A DNA stretch of 64,000 nt from Rhytidiadelphus loreus (Eukaryota; Streptophyta; Bryopsida; Hypnales; Hylocomiaceae): assembly GCA_947034895.1 (NCBI GenBank), contig OX344764.1:65267348-65331347 (forward strand), written 5' to 3'. The position numbers were made by a program, and so were the translations under genes. Position 1 is the first letter of the stretch. Each line of letters starts with the position of its first letter. Below the pieces are notes generated by a model, which had not been told where the DNA came from, did not search any database, and was given only the letters and a program-made list of their open reading frames with translations. Shown here piece by piece: positions 1 to 13,025 of the stretch.

Positions 1-197
1 AATTGCAATTGTCTTAATGTCTGCCTTTGTTACAAAACTGCAGAGACATACTTCATGTAAGTACCCATTTCCTCTTTTCTATGCAAGTACATTCCAATAC
101 ATAGAAGCACAGATACAGTAAAATTTACTTAGAACTGCTAAAGCCAGAAAAAAATCTGTCGTCTCCATGCAGACCTCAATTTGGAGCGGCAGGCACT

Positions 198-778
198 CTA
201 GGGGAGGACACTCTCACTACATTTGGGGTACCTACGTGCGGCGGTGGAAAAAGTAATTCATGTAATTCACCTTGAATAAACTATAATTTCATTCTAAAAT
301 TTTGAGCTTTGTTTAACAATGACTAAAGGTTTCTATTGACAAAAAATTCAATTCCAAATAACATAAGATATATTGTCTAGAAAGGGTTGAAAAATGAACT
401 AAAATGGCATGTTCTCCAACTAAAATATTTATAGAGCTCACATGAAGATGACTATTGCATCAATATTCAACCAAAATAAACTTTCAATAGAAAGCTATTC
501 TATATAATTTTTTTTTCATTTTTCAAATTTTTTTTCTTATATAATATAGAGGTGTGAAAGTTATTTTCAGCTTTACAGTGTATCTTTTTTCTTCAAAAAT
601 TTATAACTAATTACTATTAGCACAAAAAAATACCAATAATTCAAAACATAAACTTATAAAGTAGTAAAATCTATCCATAATTTTTTTTTTGAAAAAGAAA
701 TTAAATTTTAAGGTGTATTACTTGTTTTACTTTTTCCGCCGCACGTAGTTTGCTAAAACATAGGGAGTGTCCTCCCCG
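198..778. mobile_element. MITE (Mutator-like) with 10-bp target-site duplication
   Basis: The two ends are inverted copies of one another: GGGGAGGACACTC at the left and its complement at the right, followed inward by ACGTGCGGCGG, GAAAAAGTAA and a TACACCTT-like block, giving terminal inverted repeats of roughly 80 bp with mismatches. The flanking 10-mer GGCAGGCACT occurs immediately outside both ends (188-197 and 779-788), as expected for a target-site duplication. The interior is AT-rich and non-coding. A 9-10-bp duplication with long TIRs suggests a Mutator-type non-autonomous element; the family assignment is inference. It sits in the untranslated leader of the transposase that starts at 847, so it inserted after that element. 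Confidence 0.8.
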
Positions 779-846
779 GGCAGGCACTGCGGTTGTTCAC
801 GCAGCCGCTCCTCAGCATTCCTCCTGTGCACAATTACCAAACCAAC

Positions 847-3465
847 ATGACATCAACTGACAATAGTACAAGTGCAATTGAAGCAATAGAATGCAACTCA
901 AGCAGCAGCTGCGAAGACCATACAAGTCAGCGAAGCTTCTCCAACACTGCGGTGGATGAGGAGGACTACGGTGCACTACAGCATCTGCAACAACTCCGTC
1001 AGAGGCGGGCTGGTTCACGGAGGACCATGGGCGGAGAAGCTCCCAACTCTGCACAGAACAGCAAAGGTGGCGGGGGAGCTCCAAGCTTTGCATACAACAA
1101 CACCGGCGGTACAACTGCTATCCAGCGACAGAAGCGGAGCAGAAGATTGCGTGGCGGACTTGCGAAGCGGAAGCTGCATGCGGCTAGCGGTGTCGTTGTC
1201 TTCACGAACCCCGTTGAGGAAGAATCTGCGGCACCAGAAGGTCGCCCACTCCGACATGGTCAGAAGCCGGGGCCCGCCGACAGTCCTTCTAATCCCGCAG
1301 CAGCAGCGCCGTATTCCGCCAGCAAGCCCACGACATCAAAGAAACAGGCTTTGTGGACCAATGATCAGCTCCAGGCAGCTATCCTGCATCATGAGAAAGG
1401 TGCAAGCATGAGGGAAGCTACTGACAAATACGGAATTCCATATGCTACTTTTCGAGATTGGTGCTACGGTGTACGAAAAACGAGGAAGAAAGGAAGTGAA
1501 ACTGTTCTCAGTGTGTAGGAGGAACAAGAACTTGTACAATACCTACTGAACATGTGTGACAGGGGGCTAGGGCTGAGTCCTACAATGTTGAAAATGAAAG
1601 TATACGAAATGACACGGAATCGTGTAACGCCATTCACAGATGGAATTCCAGGTGACGGGTGGATGCGGTGGTTCCGACGCCGTCACCCTGAGTTGACAGT
1701 GAGGGTGGCAGAGGCCTTGTCCTCCTCAAGAGCCAAGGGATTGACTGCTGCAAATGTGCAAAGCTTCTACCAGGTTCTAGAGGATTTGTATATCTTACCT
1801 GGCTTTCCTCCAGACAGGATCTGGAATTGCGATGAAACTGGTGTGCAGGCAGGGGGCAGCGGTGGGGCGATAGTCATTGCTCGACGAGGAGCTTGTCACG
1901 TCCAAAAAACCGTCCCTGATCAACGAGAGTGGCTGTCTGTGCTTGTCTGCATCAACGCAGCAGGGTTAGCTTTACCATCGTTTTACATTTTCAAAGGACA
2001 GAGATGTCGGCAGAACTTCCTACAACATTGTGAACCAGGTGCAAGCATGGCAATGTCCCCCAAGGCGTGGATAACTGCTGACTTGTTCTCTGCCTGGATA
2101 TCACATTTTCTTGAAAGTGTCCAAGAATTTGGTGGCATTTCTCCTACAACAAGACATTTGTTGATCCTGGACGGACACGCTAGTCACGTAACGCTGGAGG
2201 TGGCTGTGAGAGCATCAGAAGCAGGCCTAGATATTGTTACTCTGCCCTCTCACACGTCACATGCGTTGCAGCCATTAGACGTCTCTGTTTTCGGACCATT
2301 CAAGAAATTTTTCAGACAATATTGAGATTACTGGGTGGCAAGGCACTTGAACCAACTTGCACAGAAGCACATTCTCGCGCAGTGGGTGTCCCTTGGCTTG
2401 AAGCAAGCCTTGACAGTGAACAATATTCAGAAAGGTTTTTCCTCTACAGGAATCTACCCGCTCAACAAAGCTGCTGTTGACTCGCAGCTGCGCCCCAGCG
2501 AGACATATGCTGCAAATTCAGTTGCCGAAGGTTCCCAGCTTCGTGAGCACCTGCACTCAACAGCATCGGTGGAAGAAGTACCTCTCCTACTGGACGACGA
2601 GCTGGAGGAGGGCTTCAACCGCCACAGCAATAGTAGCAGCACACACTACGTCGTGGATGGAGAGACCTCCGAAATGCAGGTGCCCGAAGACGTCGCTGCA
2701 GCAGGTGTCGACGACAATCCACGCTCCGTGAGTTGCTTCTTGCAGGTGCCTGCACTCACAGAGCACCGAAACCCTAGAAGCAGAAAGAGTCATCCTCTTG
2801 TCGACTTCTCCAAATCCCAACTCCTCACCTCAGATGGTTACATTACGACAGTCAAGCAATTGCAGGAAGAAAATGTGCAGAGAGCACGCGACAAGGAGGC
2901 AGCAAAGCTTCTACAACAACAAGCACAAGCCAGAAAATTACAGGAACGTGAAGACAAACGCAAATTGCGAGAAGCTCACCACTGCAAGCTTGTTGAGGAC
3001 CGTACAAAGAAAGAAGCAGAGCGTGCTCAGAAAGCGGACGAGCGTGCGCGGAAGGCTGCTGAGAGAGCTCGGAAGATGGAGCTCCAAGCGCAGGCGCGAC
3101 AGCAGCGCGCGGCGGGGACAGCAGAGAGAGAAGGCTCCCGCACTCCTGCTGCGAAGCGGCCAAGGCGGGGTCCACAATCACGGGCCGCACCACCTGCTGT
3201 TGACGGCGACACAAGCGCTCACGGCATTCCGACCTGTGCCCAACAATCTGAACCTGCTCCTACAACGACGTCGTTGACGGATTCGCAGCTCCTCCATGGC
3301 TCGCACTTCATGTTTGGCAATTCTTTTCAGAATCCTTTCAACCCTGTGCAAGCCATTGCACAACCATCCATCATGCCGAACGTCTCACACTTCCACCAAA
3401 TGCCCATGCCATACCCAATGCAAACTTTGTGGCCTCTGCAGCCAAGTTCACAACAAAACCAGTGA
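847..3465 (+). pseudogene. pogo/jerky-type DDE transposase, two in-frame stops
   Basis: A single frame of 873 codons runs from ATG 847 to 3465, interrupted only by TAG at 1516-1518 and TGA at 2323-2325. Domains in order: a low-complexity N-terminus, a Psq-type helix-turn-helix (codons about 170-220, with GASMREATDKYGIPYATFRDW), a CENP-B-like DNA-binding region (about 235-310), and a DDE_1 catalytic core with acidic residues in CDET (1831-1833), LDGH (2170-2172) and QPLDVS (2278-2280). The C-terminal third is a Lys/Glu/Arg/Ala-rich, coiled-coil-like stretch and a Gln/Pro/Met tail. This is the Tc1/mariner-related pogo/Tigger group, which cuts and pastes DNA. The reading frame continues with family-like sequence after each stop, so both are simple nonsense changes; the copy should be dead. 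I could not find its terminal inverted repeats. Confidence 0.85.
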
Positions 3466-4430
3466 TGGACCTAGCCGTTGGAGAAAGCCAGCAAAGCCAC
3501 GCGCCAATTCATTGAAGTTTAAAGATGAGCGGGAAAAGCGAGTTTGAAGTTACCTACTGTGTCAGTTCACTTGTTTATTATGGACAATACTCACTGTGCA
3601 TTGAAGTTTCCTGACACGCACATTACCATCCTTACGTGCCACAGGATTAGGTGTACAAAGAAAACTACTTTTTGTGCTATAGTTAATGACTACAATACTG
3701 CAGAACTATTCGTTTTGATTGCAGCCTATGGTCGAAATCAGAGAAGTCTATCTGACCACTGTAGGTTGAACCACATCTGCACTTTCAAAATTTGTAGTTA
3801 TTATATTTGTAGTCAGAAAATTCAGGAAAATTATACAATCCTTCCATAGTCTATTTCCATACACTGCAAAAATACATCAGTCCAGATTCACGCACTGCAC
3901 CTATGCAAAATTGCTTAAGTGATCAGGTATGGGTCGGCTACCATATATGGCAGTGAAATGGAATCATAACTGCAACACAATCATCAAGTCTTCAAAGTTA
4001 ACCTACAATTTTATTTTTATTTTTTAATTTGACAATTTATTTGTTGTACCAACCAAGGGTACCATGCAAATTGGGGAGGTAATAAGTTACTAAGAATTTA
4101 AATCAGTCTACCTAGTTCACATCAGATTCAAGTTGGCTTGTTTTCTTCAACTTACCACAAGTTGTCATGGAACTGTTGATCAAGTACAACTTGTGAAATT
4201 TCGTTGTCATGAATCTTTCAACAATTTGTAATTGATTCTCAGAAATCGTGATCATGTACCTTCCGTCGCATACCTTCAGAGTACGCTTGCCAATCCTTTT
4301 TTTCTTGAGTGGTTTTGGCAAAAAGTCAGATTGGCTGAGTGCCTTCTGTTGCCCATTCGGGAAGGGCTAAATTTTTGTTAATAGGATCCTATTGATGATG
4401 GTATATCTTCGTGATGATCAATGTAACAAA
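3466..4430. other. No gene seen; 3' flank of the pogo-like element
   Basis: AT-rich sequence with short open frames that have no recognisable motifs. The first few hundred bases probably include the transposon 3' end, but no terminus could be fixed. Confidence 0.4.
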
Positions 4431-4431
4431 A

Positions 4432-4575
4432 AAATTGCTTGGAAGTGGTGACATATTCTGGCACTTCAGGGGGGAAATGTTTTAAGAAAAAATAAAGAAA
4501 AAAAAAAGGTGAAATTGTTTGGAAGTGGTGATATAGTGTGGCACTTGGGGGCATTTCTTTCAAGGAAAATTGTAA
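4432..4575. repeat. Two-copy tandem repeat, about 83-bp period
   Basis: The phrase TTGGAAGTGGTGA, followed by a TGGCACTT block and an A-rich tail, occurs at about 4440 and again at about 4523. The copies are diverged. No coding or structural role is evident. Confidence 0.6.
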
Positions 4576-5772
4576 GGTGAATTTGTAGAATGAGTGCTTG
4601 GGGTGGGCTAAGGCACCATCCTACATTGTATGTAATGAAAAACTGGTGATGTACATCTATAATATGTACATTCTAGAATATGAGGTAAGAAAATAAAAAA
4701 TTTATTCTTAAGATGTTCTTCGTGGACACAAGTCAGAGGCCTAGCATGGGCCCATCCTTTCAAGAGAAAGTCTTAAAACAAGCATGGATCTCAAACTTAG
4801 CTAATACCAATAACTTCAATACTAAGTACAAAGGCCGTATTGATGATTTGCTCCTCTTGCCCACAGGTCATAGGCATCGTTATGCGGAAAAGTCTCAAAT
4901 GTAAAGATCTTCTACAAATACATTCCAACCACACATTCTAGATGGGTGTCTAAGGAATTTCGCAACTTATTCTTGAGAAATGCAAGAGAACTAAAGTACC
5001 TCTCATCCTCAATAGATCGTATTGAATGTTCAACTAACTTGTAGTACTCACGTAATGCCTTCACTTTGAGCATAATAAATGAATCCAAATAATACCAAAG
5101 ATAATGTCGTGATATAGACCATCTACTAGTTGAAATTGGTATCATCATTTGTTAGAGGGAAGTGTTTAGTATTGGAAGTTGTTGAGAGCTTTGTTGTTGG
5201 TTGTTCTTGTTTAATTGCCGGTTGATAATTGGTTGATTACTAGTTGATACTAGGGTTAAAAGGGTTGAGATTAGGGTAAGTTGGTAGCTAGCTACATTGG
5301 TTTGGGGTGACTATTTAGAGGCTCTCTTTCTTGTTTCTTAGTGTTTGGGGAGGTGGCAATTGCACTTGGGTGCAAAGTTGTGTATGTGTTGATGATTTTA
5401 TATTGAAGCAAGTACTAATGTGAGTTTTTTGTCTTGTGATTTGGAAAAGTGTTGGTTTAAGACAAATTTTTAGATCTGATTTTTGCCGGCAAGGTGATAT
5501 ACTATGATCCCAATTTTCAAATGTAGATCTCTTATGGTTATAGAGATATGAGGTGTCAAAGTAAAGGTGTTTGAAATCCAAGGCAACCAAAAAGGGAGTA
5601 TTTGAAAGTTTCAATATTCTTAAATTTTTGTGATCTATTTATGAAACTTGGAGGATACATTTCTTCACTCATGCATCTTCTATATTGTTTCAAAATCTTG
5701 CCTTCTATGAATTTGAGGTCTATGAGCAATGCACAAAAAAAAACTGAGTGTAGAAACTATGAGTAAATAAAA
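4576..5772. other. No gene seen
   Basis: AT-rich sequence. Short open frames on both strands carry no motifs and no credible splice structure. Confidence 0.4.
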
Positions 5773-6140
5773 GTCAATAGTGGAAAAATGTCCACCAAAG
5801 TTGGACAATACCTAGGATTGAGTTGAAATTTGGCATGTAAAAATTTGATAAGTTGATCTAATTTTTAGCAAAATTTCAAAATATTTGTAGAGCCTATCTA
5901 TAAGATAGTTTAGGTCAAAGTCAATTGTGCTAGTTTAAGGTATCTTGAAAAGGGTTAGAAAGTCAGCAGTGGAAAAATATCCACCAAAGTTGGAAAATAT
6001 CTTAGATTGAAATGAAAATTGGTATGTAAGTATTTGAATAGTTGATTTACATTGTGGTGAAATTTCAACTCATTTGAAGCTACTTTCCATCATTTATGCT
6101 AGATCAAATCTAAGTATAGCAAATTCTAAGGCATTGTAGG
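5773..6140. repeat. Degenerate tandem duplication, about 188-bp unit
   Basis: Two successive copies share GTGGAAAAAT(G/A)TCCACCAAAG, then TTGGA(C/A)AATA, AATTGG-ATGTAA, AGTTGATxTA and AAATTTCAA in the same order. The spacing is near 188 bp. The function is unknown; the length resembles a plant satellite monomer. Confidence 0.6.
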
Positions 6141-7504
6141 AATTATAAGATAGGGATTTGGAAGAAAAAAGAATTTGAGATTAGGTTTAGGGATATTAGG
6201 GGTATTTAAAAATATAAGAAATTATTTATAAAGCATCTCTACAAAAAAGGCCCTCTGTTATTTTGAATCTACTCACAAAACATTATGACAATATGTAAGG
6301 GGATTCATGTCAAAAGGGAGTTCCATATGCTTCTTGGCATTGCTCATCATAATAACTTGAACAAATTAAACCTTGCTTGGTCTCCAATTTGTAGAGGTCA
6401 AAGACAAGTAATTTTACTTGTCTTTAACCTCTACAAATTGGTCTTGTCAACTTTACTTGATCTTGTCAACTTCTACTAACTTGGGCTTATAGTAGTATGC
6501 CAAGTGTTCGTGGTGAAGCACTCCTATGCATTGCTTTGCAACCAATATTATGAGTACACCAAACACATCCATAACAACGTAGGCTTATAAACAAACTTTA
6601 GATTTAATCTTTTGCACAATCAAATGCATTATGGTCATGAGGGAATATAATTTTTTCCTCCCATTCTCAAATGAGCCTTCAATAAAGATTGAGGTAGTAA
6701 TTCATGTGCTTGTGTAGCTTGCACAAGCATGTTTTCATCCTAGCCTCTTTATCCTTTCTTGTTTCAACAACCTCCATACTTAAATCTCCATCATGCTGTA
6801 TACCTTCTATGTCATTTACCATGGTCTCTTCAATGTCTTCAATTTGCACACTTCCTACTTTAATGTCATCAATTTTAACCTCCTAAAGTCCTAGAGTCCC
6901 TTTGGGGGACTCTTGGGATTTGGGGGTAGTCACAGGGGTAGTCTTGATTTTTATTTCAAACAGTGCTTGAAAGCAAAAGTTATGGCACAATAAGTCCAAT
7001 ATGCAACTAAAGGGGCAGCTCAAAAAAATCACAAAAACTTGAATTTTTTTAATTTTTGATTTTTTCCTCAAAGATTATAGTTTTGTCTACATTTGAAGCT
7101 TTGATTAGTTCTATTTGGACTAATAATAAGAAAGTTATGAACAATCTTGTTTTTTTAAGCAATCTAAGCATCTTTTTGAAAAAATAACTTATATAACTCA
7201 TTATTTAAATCAATTTTTTATAATGTTTCCAAAAAAATTATTAGACAAGGTTAAGTTTTTTTGCTAAAACAATCTCAATGTTAGGATAATTGACTTTCAA
7301 TTCCACCTAAGAGCTATCAATAGTTTAGTTTTCCATTCAATCTTGAACCTACTTCTATTTAAAAAAATTTAATGAGTGAAATTAAGGGATTTTTTGGTGA
7401 TCTTTTTCCCTAGATTTTCAACTCAATTCTTCAATATACAAAATTAGAAAATAAAAAATAAGTAGTTCAATTTTGTTTTTTAGTTAAGAAGATTTAAAGC
7501 CAAA
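6141..7504. other. No gene seen; contains one end of a dispersed repeat
   Basis: From about 6884 the sequence (CTCCTAAAGTCCTAGAGTCCC, then AAAAGTTATGGCA) resembles the repeat family seen at 29638 and 38949. Its far end is not clear. The remainder is AT-rich without coding signal. Confidence 0.35.
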
Positions 7505-8477
7505 CACTAGAAGAAAATGAGGGGTTTTGCAACTACAATATGCAACTCATTTTGTAGTTGCATAGGACGTTTGCAATTAGGTGACAATGTAGAGTCTGTA
7601 GTTGCAGTGGACAAGTCGCATTAGTTGCAGTCTAGTTGCAAGGTTTTTTGTCATTCGACACCATACAAAGAACTTCATCCTTGTGTGCAACTTGTTTGCA
7701 ACTTGTAGATTTGTAAATTTTAAAATATAAATCTCAATGATTTGTAGATTTCAAATTTTCAGATCTACCTCCTTTCTAGATTTTAGAATTTCAGAACTAC
7801 CTTTTTCTTAGATTTTTGAATTTCAAATCTACCTTTTTCTAGATTTCAAAATTTCAAATCTACCCTCTTCCTAGATTTCAAAATTTCAGATCTACCTTCT
7901 TCCTAGATTTCAAAATTCAATTTCCTAGATTATAAAATTTCTTGAATTTTAATTATTTTTTAAATTCTTATATACAAAATCTACAAATTGTAGAAACCCA
8001 CAAATTATAGAAATCTTAGAATTCTATCAAAAGAATTCATTACATAAGACTATAACAACTTACAAGTCTTATATGTTCAATCTAATGGTACTCTTTACAA
8101 TTGATATGGGTCAATTGATATAACACGAATGGGAATGAACTTTGAAAGCAACTAGGAAACAACTAGAGTGCAACTAAGAAACAACTAGCGTACAACTAGG
8201 AAACAACTATGGTCATTTTACAGTTGCATAATAGTTGCATAGGACACTAGTTGTTTCCTAGTCTTTTTTTGCAACTACAAAATGACTACTTTGCAACTAA
8301 AACAATGAATGAATGTTGTAAAACAATGACACAAAACAACTACATTAGATTTGGTGCAAATAGAGAGGAAACTAGTTGCATGACAGTTGCATAGGGCACT
8401 AGTTGCATAGGGCACTAGTTGCATAGGGCACTAGTTGCATAGTAGTTGGTTGTGCCGGACGTGTTTTTCTTCTAGTG
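7505..8477. mobile_element. Non-autonomous CACTA element with AAA target-site duplication
   Basis: The element begins CACTAGAAGAAAA and ends with TTTTTCTTCTAGTG, flanked on both sides by AAA (7502-7504 and 8478-8480). The CACTA superfamily characteristically makes 3-bp duplications. The subterminal regions hold repeated motifs in both orientations, such as AGTTGCATAGGGCACT (several tandem copies at about 8385-8440) and GAAACAACTAG, the kind of subterminal repeat a CACTA transposase binds. No transposase is encoded, so it would move only in trans. Confidence 0.88.
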
Positions 8478-8829
8478 AAAAAATCTAGTCAAGTTAGGCA
8501 TAAAAAAAATTTAGTTCTTCACTTTACATGCAAATATCTTGCAATCTACGAAGTCAAAGTTTTTGAAATTACTTCCATGCATTCTTGTACTAGTCTACTA
8601 CTAGGATTCTATTGTATGATATGTAGGAAAAAACAATTTTTAAAGTTTTTTGCTTTTTGCAATAGAAATGGCAGTTTTGAGTGGATTTTGATGGAAAAGA
8701 GGCCTTGGGACTTTAGGTGTTTAGGTATATTTTCATCTCTTTTGCAACTTATATACCTGCTATAAAAATATTTTAATTTTCTAATTGTCCTAGTTGATTT
8801 GTACTTTCCATATATATAATTTCCTCTCC

Positions 8830-9840
8830 TTCCTTTGCCCATTCATCATCAAACTTGTCTCAGTGTATTATACACAAGTTGTAAAGGCAAATGTATGCGG
8901 TATCTAGATTTTGTATGTATCAAAGAGGTATATCAATTATCTTCAAAATAATCCTTAGTTTCCCTTTACATATATTGAAGGCTCTCTCTACATCCATTCT
9001 TGTAGAGGACTGAATAAAATTCTAGTGCATCTTTGCTCTAGATAATCCATCTTTTTCACCTTTGAAAAGAGAATAGAACCATGGTTTCATTGGATAAGTT
9101 CCTCTAATTTTGTAAGGTAATAGTTCACCTTTTATTACTATATTTCCAATATCTAAATTTTGAAACAAAGTCTAATCATGTCAATGCTTGGCCCACCAAA
9201 AATTATAATCCTAGAATGTACATTTACTCTTCCCTACACCTTAAAATATAGTTAAATAAGAACCTTTCCTACAATAATATGAAGTGGATCTATAGGAGGA
9301 GCAATGATAGGTATATCAATATATGGCTTCCATCAACCGCTCCAATCACATAAGGCAATCCCTTAAGCTCTTCAAACTTGGTTGCAATTCTCCTCAAAGT
9401 AGTTCTAGATTGTTTTTCAATCACTAATCATTTTCAATCATTTTCAATTGATGCACAAAACTCCCTAATAATGATAGATGCAGTATTTTCATGAATTCCA
9501 CAAGTTTCTACACAACCACATGATGAATTACCATCACTAAATCTATTCAAAGAAAGAACAACTTGATTTATGAGAGAAATGGCTAATCTAATTTTTCTAT
9601 CCACCTGACTTAATAATAGAGATAAGACACCACATAAATAATCAAAAGTTTCAAGAGATAACCTTGTATATTGCTTGAATAATTGAACCAAGTAACATCA
9701 AAATAACTATTTGCCATAACAACATAATGCTAATGCAAAGCAAACTTTTGTAAAATTGCAAAAACAACCATGAAATCTCACAACCATGAAGAACACAAGA
9801 GCTACTAAGATCTTTTGCCTCCGTCCATCCATCTTGTACA
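8830..9840 (-). pseudogene. Decayed PIF/Harbinger (HARBI1/ALP1-like) transposase
   Basis: Reading the minus strand from about 9690, a frame contains RLSLETFDYLCGVLSLLL, then KIRLAISLINQVVLSLNRFS, then GIHENTASIIIREFC, the usual N-terminal order of the PIF/Harbinger nuclease. After a frameshift near 9434 comes LKGLPYVIGAVDGSHI with the first catalytic Asp (about 9335-9350). A second shift leads to YYCRKGSYLTIF and then GGPSIDM, LLPYKIRGTYP and RMDVERAFNICKGKLRIIL, matching later conserved blocks. Several stops and indels separate the blocks, so the gene is dead. An upstream segment to about 9840 (KMDGRRQKILVAL) may be the true N-terminus. No terminal repeats or accompanying Myb-like gene were seen. 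Confidence 0.75.
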
Positions 9841-9849
9841 AATGGCAAT

Positions 9850-10573
9850 GAAAAGAGACTAGAATTTTCTAAATTTTATTGAATCAACTAACTTCTTGGC
9901 CTCAAGACCTTTACATATGGGAGAATTGACCCCATTATAATCTTATTCTAATGAGTATTCTAAGGTTGATGGCCTCTAGAACACCATGACTAATTCTAAC
10001 AACCATAGAGGAAACATGCACATTTAAGGTTCCCCAAGATTTGGACCTACAAAATGCAACTAATTGAATTTTAAATTGAATTTTAAATAGGCATTGCCAT
10101 AAATAAAAAGTACATAATATAAAAAAATAGGCCCCTCCAAAAGGAATTTGAAGGTAAATTTTAGTAGCAACGACACAAGATTGTTTATATGAAGACAGAA
10201 GTATTGCACTCAGCTTAACGGTTGCAAAGTTTTGCTCACATGTAATTTCCTAAATTTGACTCTAATAAAACACAGGGCATCATGAAACGCTACTCATCAG
10301 CTGTAACAAAAGCTACTCTTTCGCAGCCCATCATGCAAATTTGCTGGCAGATAGTCGGCAACAAAGTCGGTTGATTGTCCTCACCCAGCTTATGCAGCAC
10401 CTGAACAAGAAAAGAGAAAGTGCATCTGTTCCGTCCTATGCCTGAAAGAAAGAATAGAGGTAAACCCAAGAGGAGGACCACGTGCGGCCACGGACAAGAT
10501 GTTTACAGCTATGAGTCAATTCACGTTGAGAACATTCGCAGATTTGAGGCAGTTATGGCATGCCCCTTCCCGT
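9850..10573. other. No gene seen; includes probable 3' UTR of the hydrolase gene
   Basis: The part next to 10573 (about 10260-10573) has higher G+C than the AT-rich sequence beyond and lies just after the hydrolase stop codon, consistent with a 3' UTR on the minus strand. No defined poly(A) site is claimed. Confidence 0.4.
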
Positions 10574-13025
10574 CTACGACCTGAGTATCTCTTCCTCCAG
10601 TTCCAGTGCCATATGTTGCTCCCTACCGACTAATATATTGACATGATTGGCTCCAGGTATTACTGAGAGAGATACGTTTGAGTAGGTTTCCTTCAAGTCT
10701 ACGCCGCACTGAAGTGGGCAAATATTGTCGTCATCGCCATGGATAACCCTGACATGTTTTCCTGCTTTCTGTAGGGCTTTCATACTCCACTTCGTCGTAT
10801 AAGCACCAGAACATATGGTGTTGTGAAAGTTGTGCCAAGCTGTATTGTGCGTATGTTGCATGAAATCGTGGACGAGAAAATGTGGTACTCTGTTAAGACA
10901 AAACCGGCCTACTGGTTAGCTTCAAAACCAAGATTGTCGAGCCGAACCTCAAGAAAATTTGACGTCCCTCACTACTATGCGGGGCGGAAAAAGGCGAATT
11001 GTGTAACCGTCAATTTAGACGTTAGATCTAAGTAGGAACTCTGGATTACTGGGGAGAATCAAACTGACCTCCATCTTAAGAGTTTGTTGCAGGTGAATGA
11101 CAGGACGGGCTCCCAAAACCAGTGATTTTTGCAGACGACTAGGCAAACGACACGGCCCAAGTGCTCATACCACGACATAATTGAGTGGCCAAGTGCAACA
11201 GTTGGCCATATCTTCCTCGGTGCCACTTGCTTCAATAGGTGCAATGATGGTTGGCTGCCAGACATCGCTGGATAATACGGCTGAAACATAAAATGAAACT
11301 TTTTCATTAGTGACTCACAGATCTTTATCGTCGACAGGTCATCAATACACAAGCCCAACTTCCCTCTTTCTCGTTAACACAGAAGACTACACGATCGCAG
11401 ACCCTTCCAACAAGGCAATCATCGCAGATTGCATTATCCAAATTCTTCCAGCTTTACAGTTTGTAAAGCAATTTGGAGCGATAAAACAGTATCCTCTTAC
11501 CGGTGAGATAAGTGTTACTGAACGAACAGCACCGGGATCTTGGCCTGCAAGGGACAAAGCAATGGTGCAGCCCATGGAATGCGCAACAAGGTGATACTTT
11601 TTGAGCTTGAAACGGTCAATTACAGATCTGCATCCATGCAGACAAATTTAACCCATAAGATCACGGAATCAATACATCATGCCAATGGTAAACAAAGAAA
11701 TGTTCAAATAACGGGCAGTAAACAACAAGCGAACCGCAAGGCAGACCTGCGAACTTGAATTATCCCCATTGGTACTTTAAGAAAACAGCACAAAATCAGG
11801 AAGTGACGCTTACTTTCGAATCATTTGAATGTGATCGGCATTTGAATAATGGCAATCGGTAGGCTTCGGGCTCTTGCCAAACCCCAGTACATCGATAGCA
11901 AACAAGCGGTGCGTGGACTTCAAGTTATCTGAAAATACAGGGAACACTGTTTCCGACCAGAACGAGGAAGACGATAGAAATCCATGGATAAAAATCACAT
12001 TGTTTTCAGAATCGTCGCCGGCTTCGCTACTTGATACCGCGGCCCCTGTAAAATTCGCAAACATTGTAGAGCTTAATTAGCTTGAAAGCGAGCTTGGAAG
12101 CAACCTTCCATTTCACTGGCGACCACTGAATGCCGAAGCTGAACTGTGTGAGAGCTCCTTCATTGACATACGGTGAACCTTAGCACGCCAAGTAGTTTAT
12201 CAATGCTTGCCCTTTAATGATGATAAACATTAGAAATGGATTAGAGCGTCAAGGAAAATATTCATGTACAAAGATCAGAACAAAGATCAAAATCGGTCGG
12301 ATACAAGTAAATAATACCAGTTTGACCACACAAAATTAAGATGTTAGGTTAATGTATTCAGTGAATCAAGAAAGCTAACCTTTTCCGCCCAAACGTACAA
12401 AGAGGTCTTCGCTCGTATGCCATGCGGTGCAAGTGCAACAGCCACAGTCAGACCACCGCGACTTAGGCGACGAGGTTCCAGGTGAATTGTGCTGGAAGAC
12501 GGTTTGTCCACTACTCAATTGACATGATGAAACTCCTGTGTCTGTAGAATAGCTCTTCTCCACATTCAACACAAGCCCCTTGTCGAGGGAGACAGAATCA
12601 CAAGTCCTGAAAAGATTCCTACCGGAAATGAGATCCGCGCATCTGGATTTCAAAGGCTCTAATGTATCTATACTGAGACCTCGGTGCAGGGTGAGAAGGT
12701 GCACACGACTGCTTCCATGCTTGTGTCGCCTGCCATAAAGTGTACTTGATTGTCCTTCCCAAAATTCACAATCTGTAACAACACCTGATCCCGATAGTGC
12801 CAATTTATTGCTGTCTGCTTCAAAATTTGAGAGCTCTTCGCGACAGTAGCAAGAAATATCTCGTCTATCTAATGCCCAGTCCAGGAATGAGAACACAGGA
12901 CACAACATCTGATCCACGAGGTCGAAAAATCCGAAAACTATAAGACTGGCAATATGGATAAAAGAACTTGTCAGAGTCGACATCAGTGCTCTGGCAATCC
13001 CACGAGTATGAAATTCCCCCTCCAT
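10574..13025 (-). CDS. BDG: BODYGUARD-like alpha/beta-hydrolase, five exons, 510 aa
   Basis: Exons on the minus strand: 13025-12380, 12045-11814, 11627-11501, 11280-11069 and 10889-10574. All four introns (334, 186, 220 and 179 nt) have GT...AG ends, phases match at every junction, and the sum is 1533 nt with ATG and TAG. The N-terminus has a hydrophobic helix (FIHIASLIVFGFFDLVDQML), as in BODYGUARD. A WSDCGCCTC motif precedes the hydrolase fold, which includes VIFIHGFLSSSSFW, FGKSPKPTD, the nucleophile elbow VAHSMGC, SWYEHLGR, VCKNH, AWHNFHNTIC, the acid loop VIHGDDD and the histidine region GANHVNILVGRE. In Arabidopsis, BDG proteins act in the epidermal wall and promote cutin formation. The 510 aa here is somewhat longer than the roughly 470 aa of Arabidopsis BDG1. 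No defects seen. Confidence 0.93.

Noticed and set aside
1336..1539. Minus-strand open frames across the pogo-like gene
   Set aside because: Overlap the conserved HTH coding region in antisense and lack motifs.
10290..10481. 63-codon minus-strand open frame after the hydrolase stop
   Set aside because: The hydrolase ends with a complete conserved C-terminus at 10574; this frame has no motif and is likely 3' UTR.
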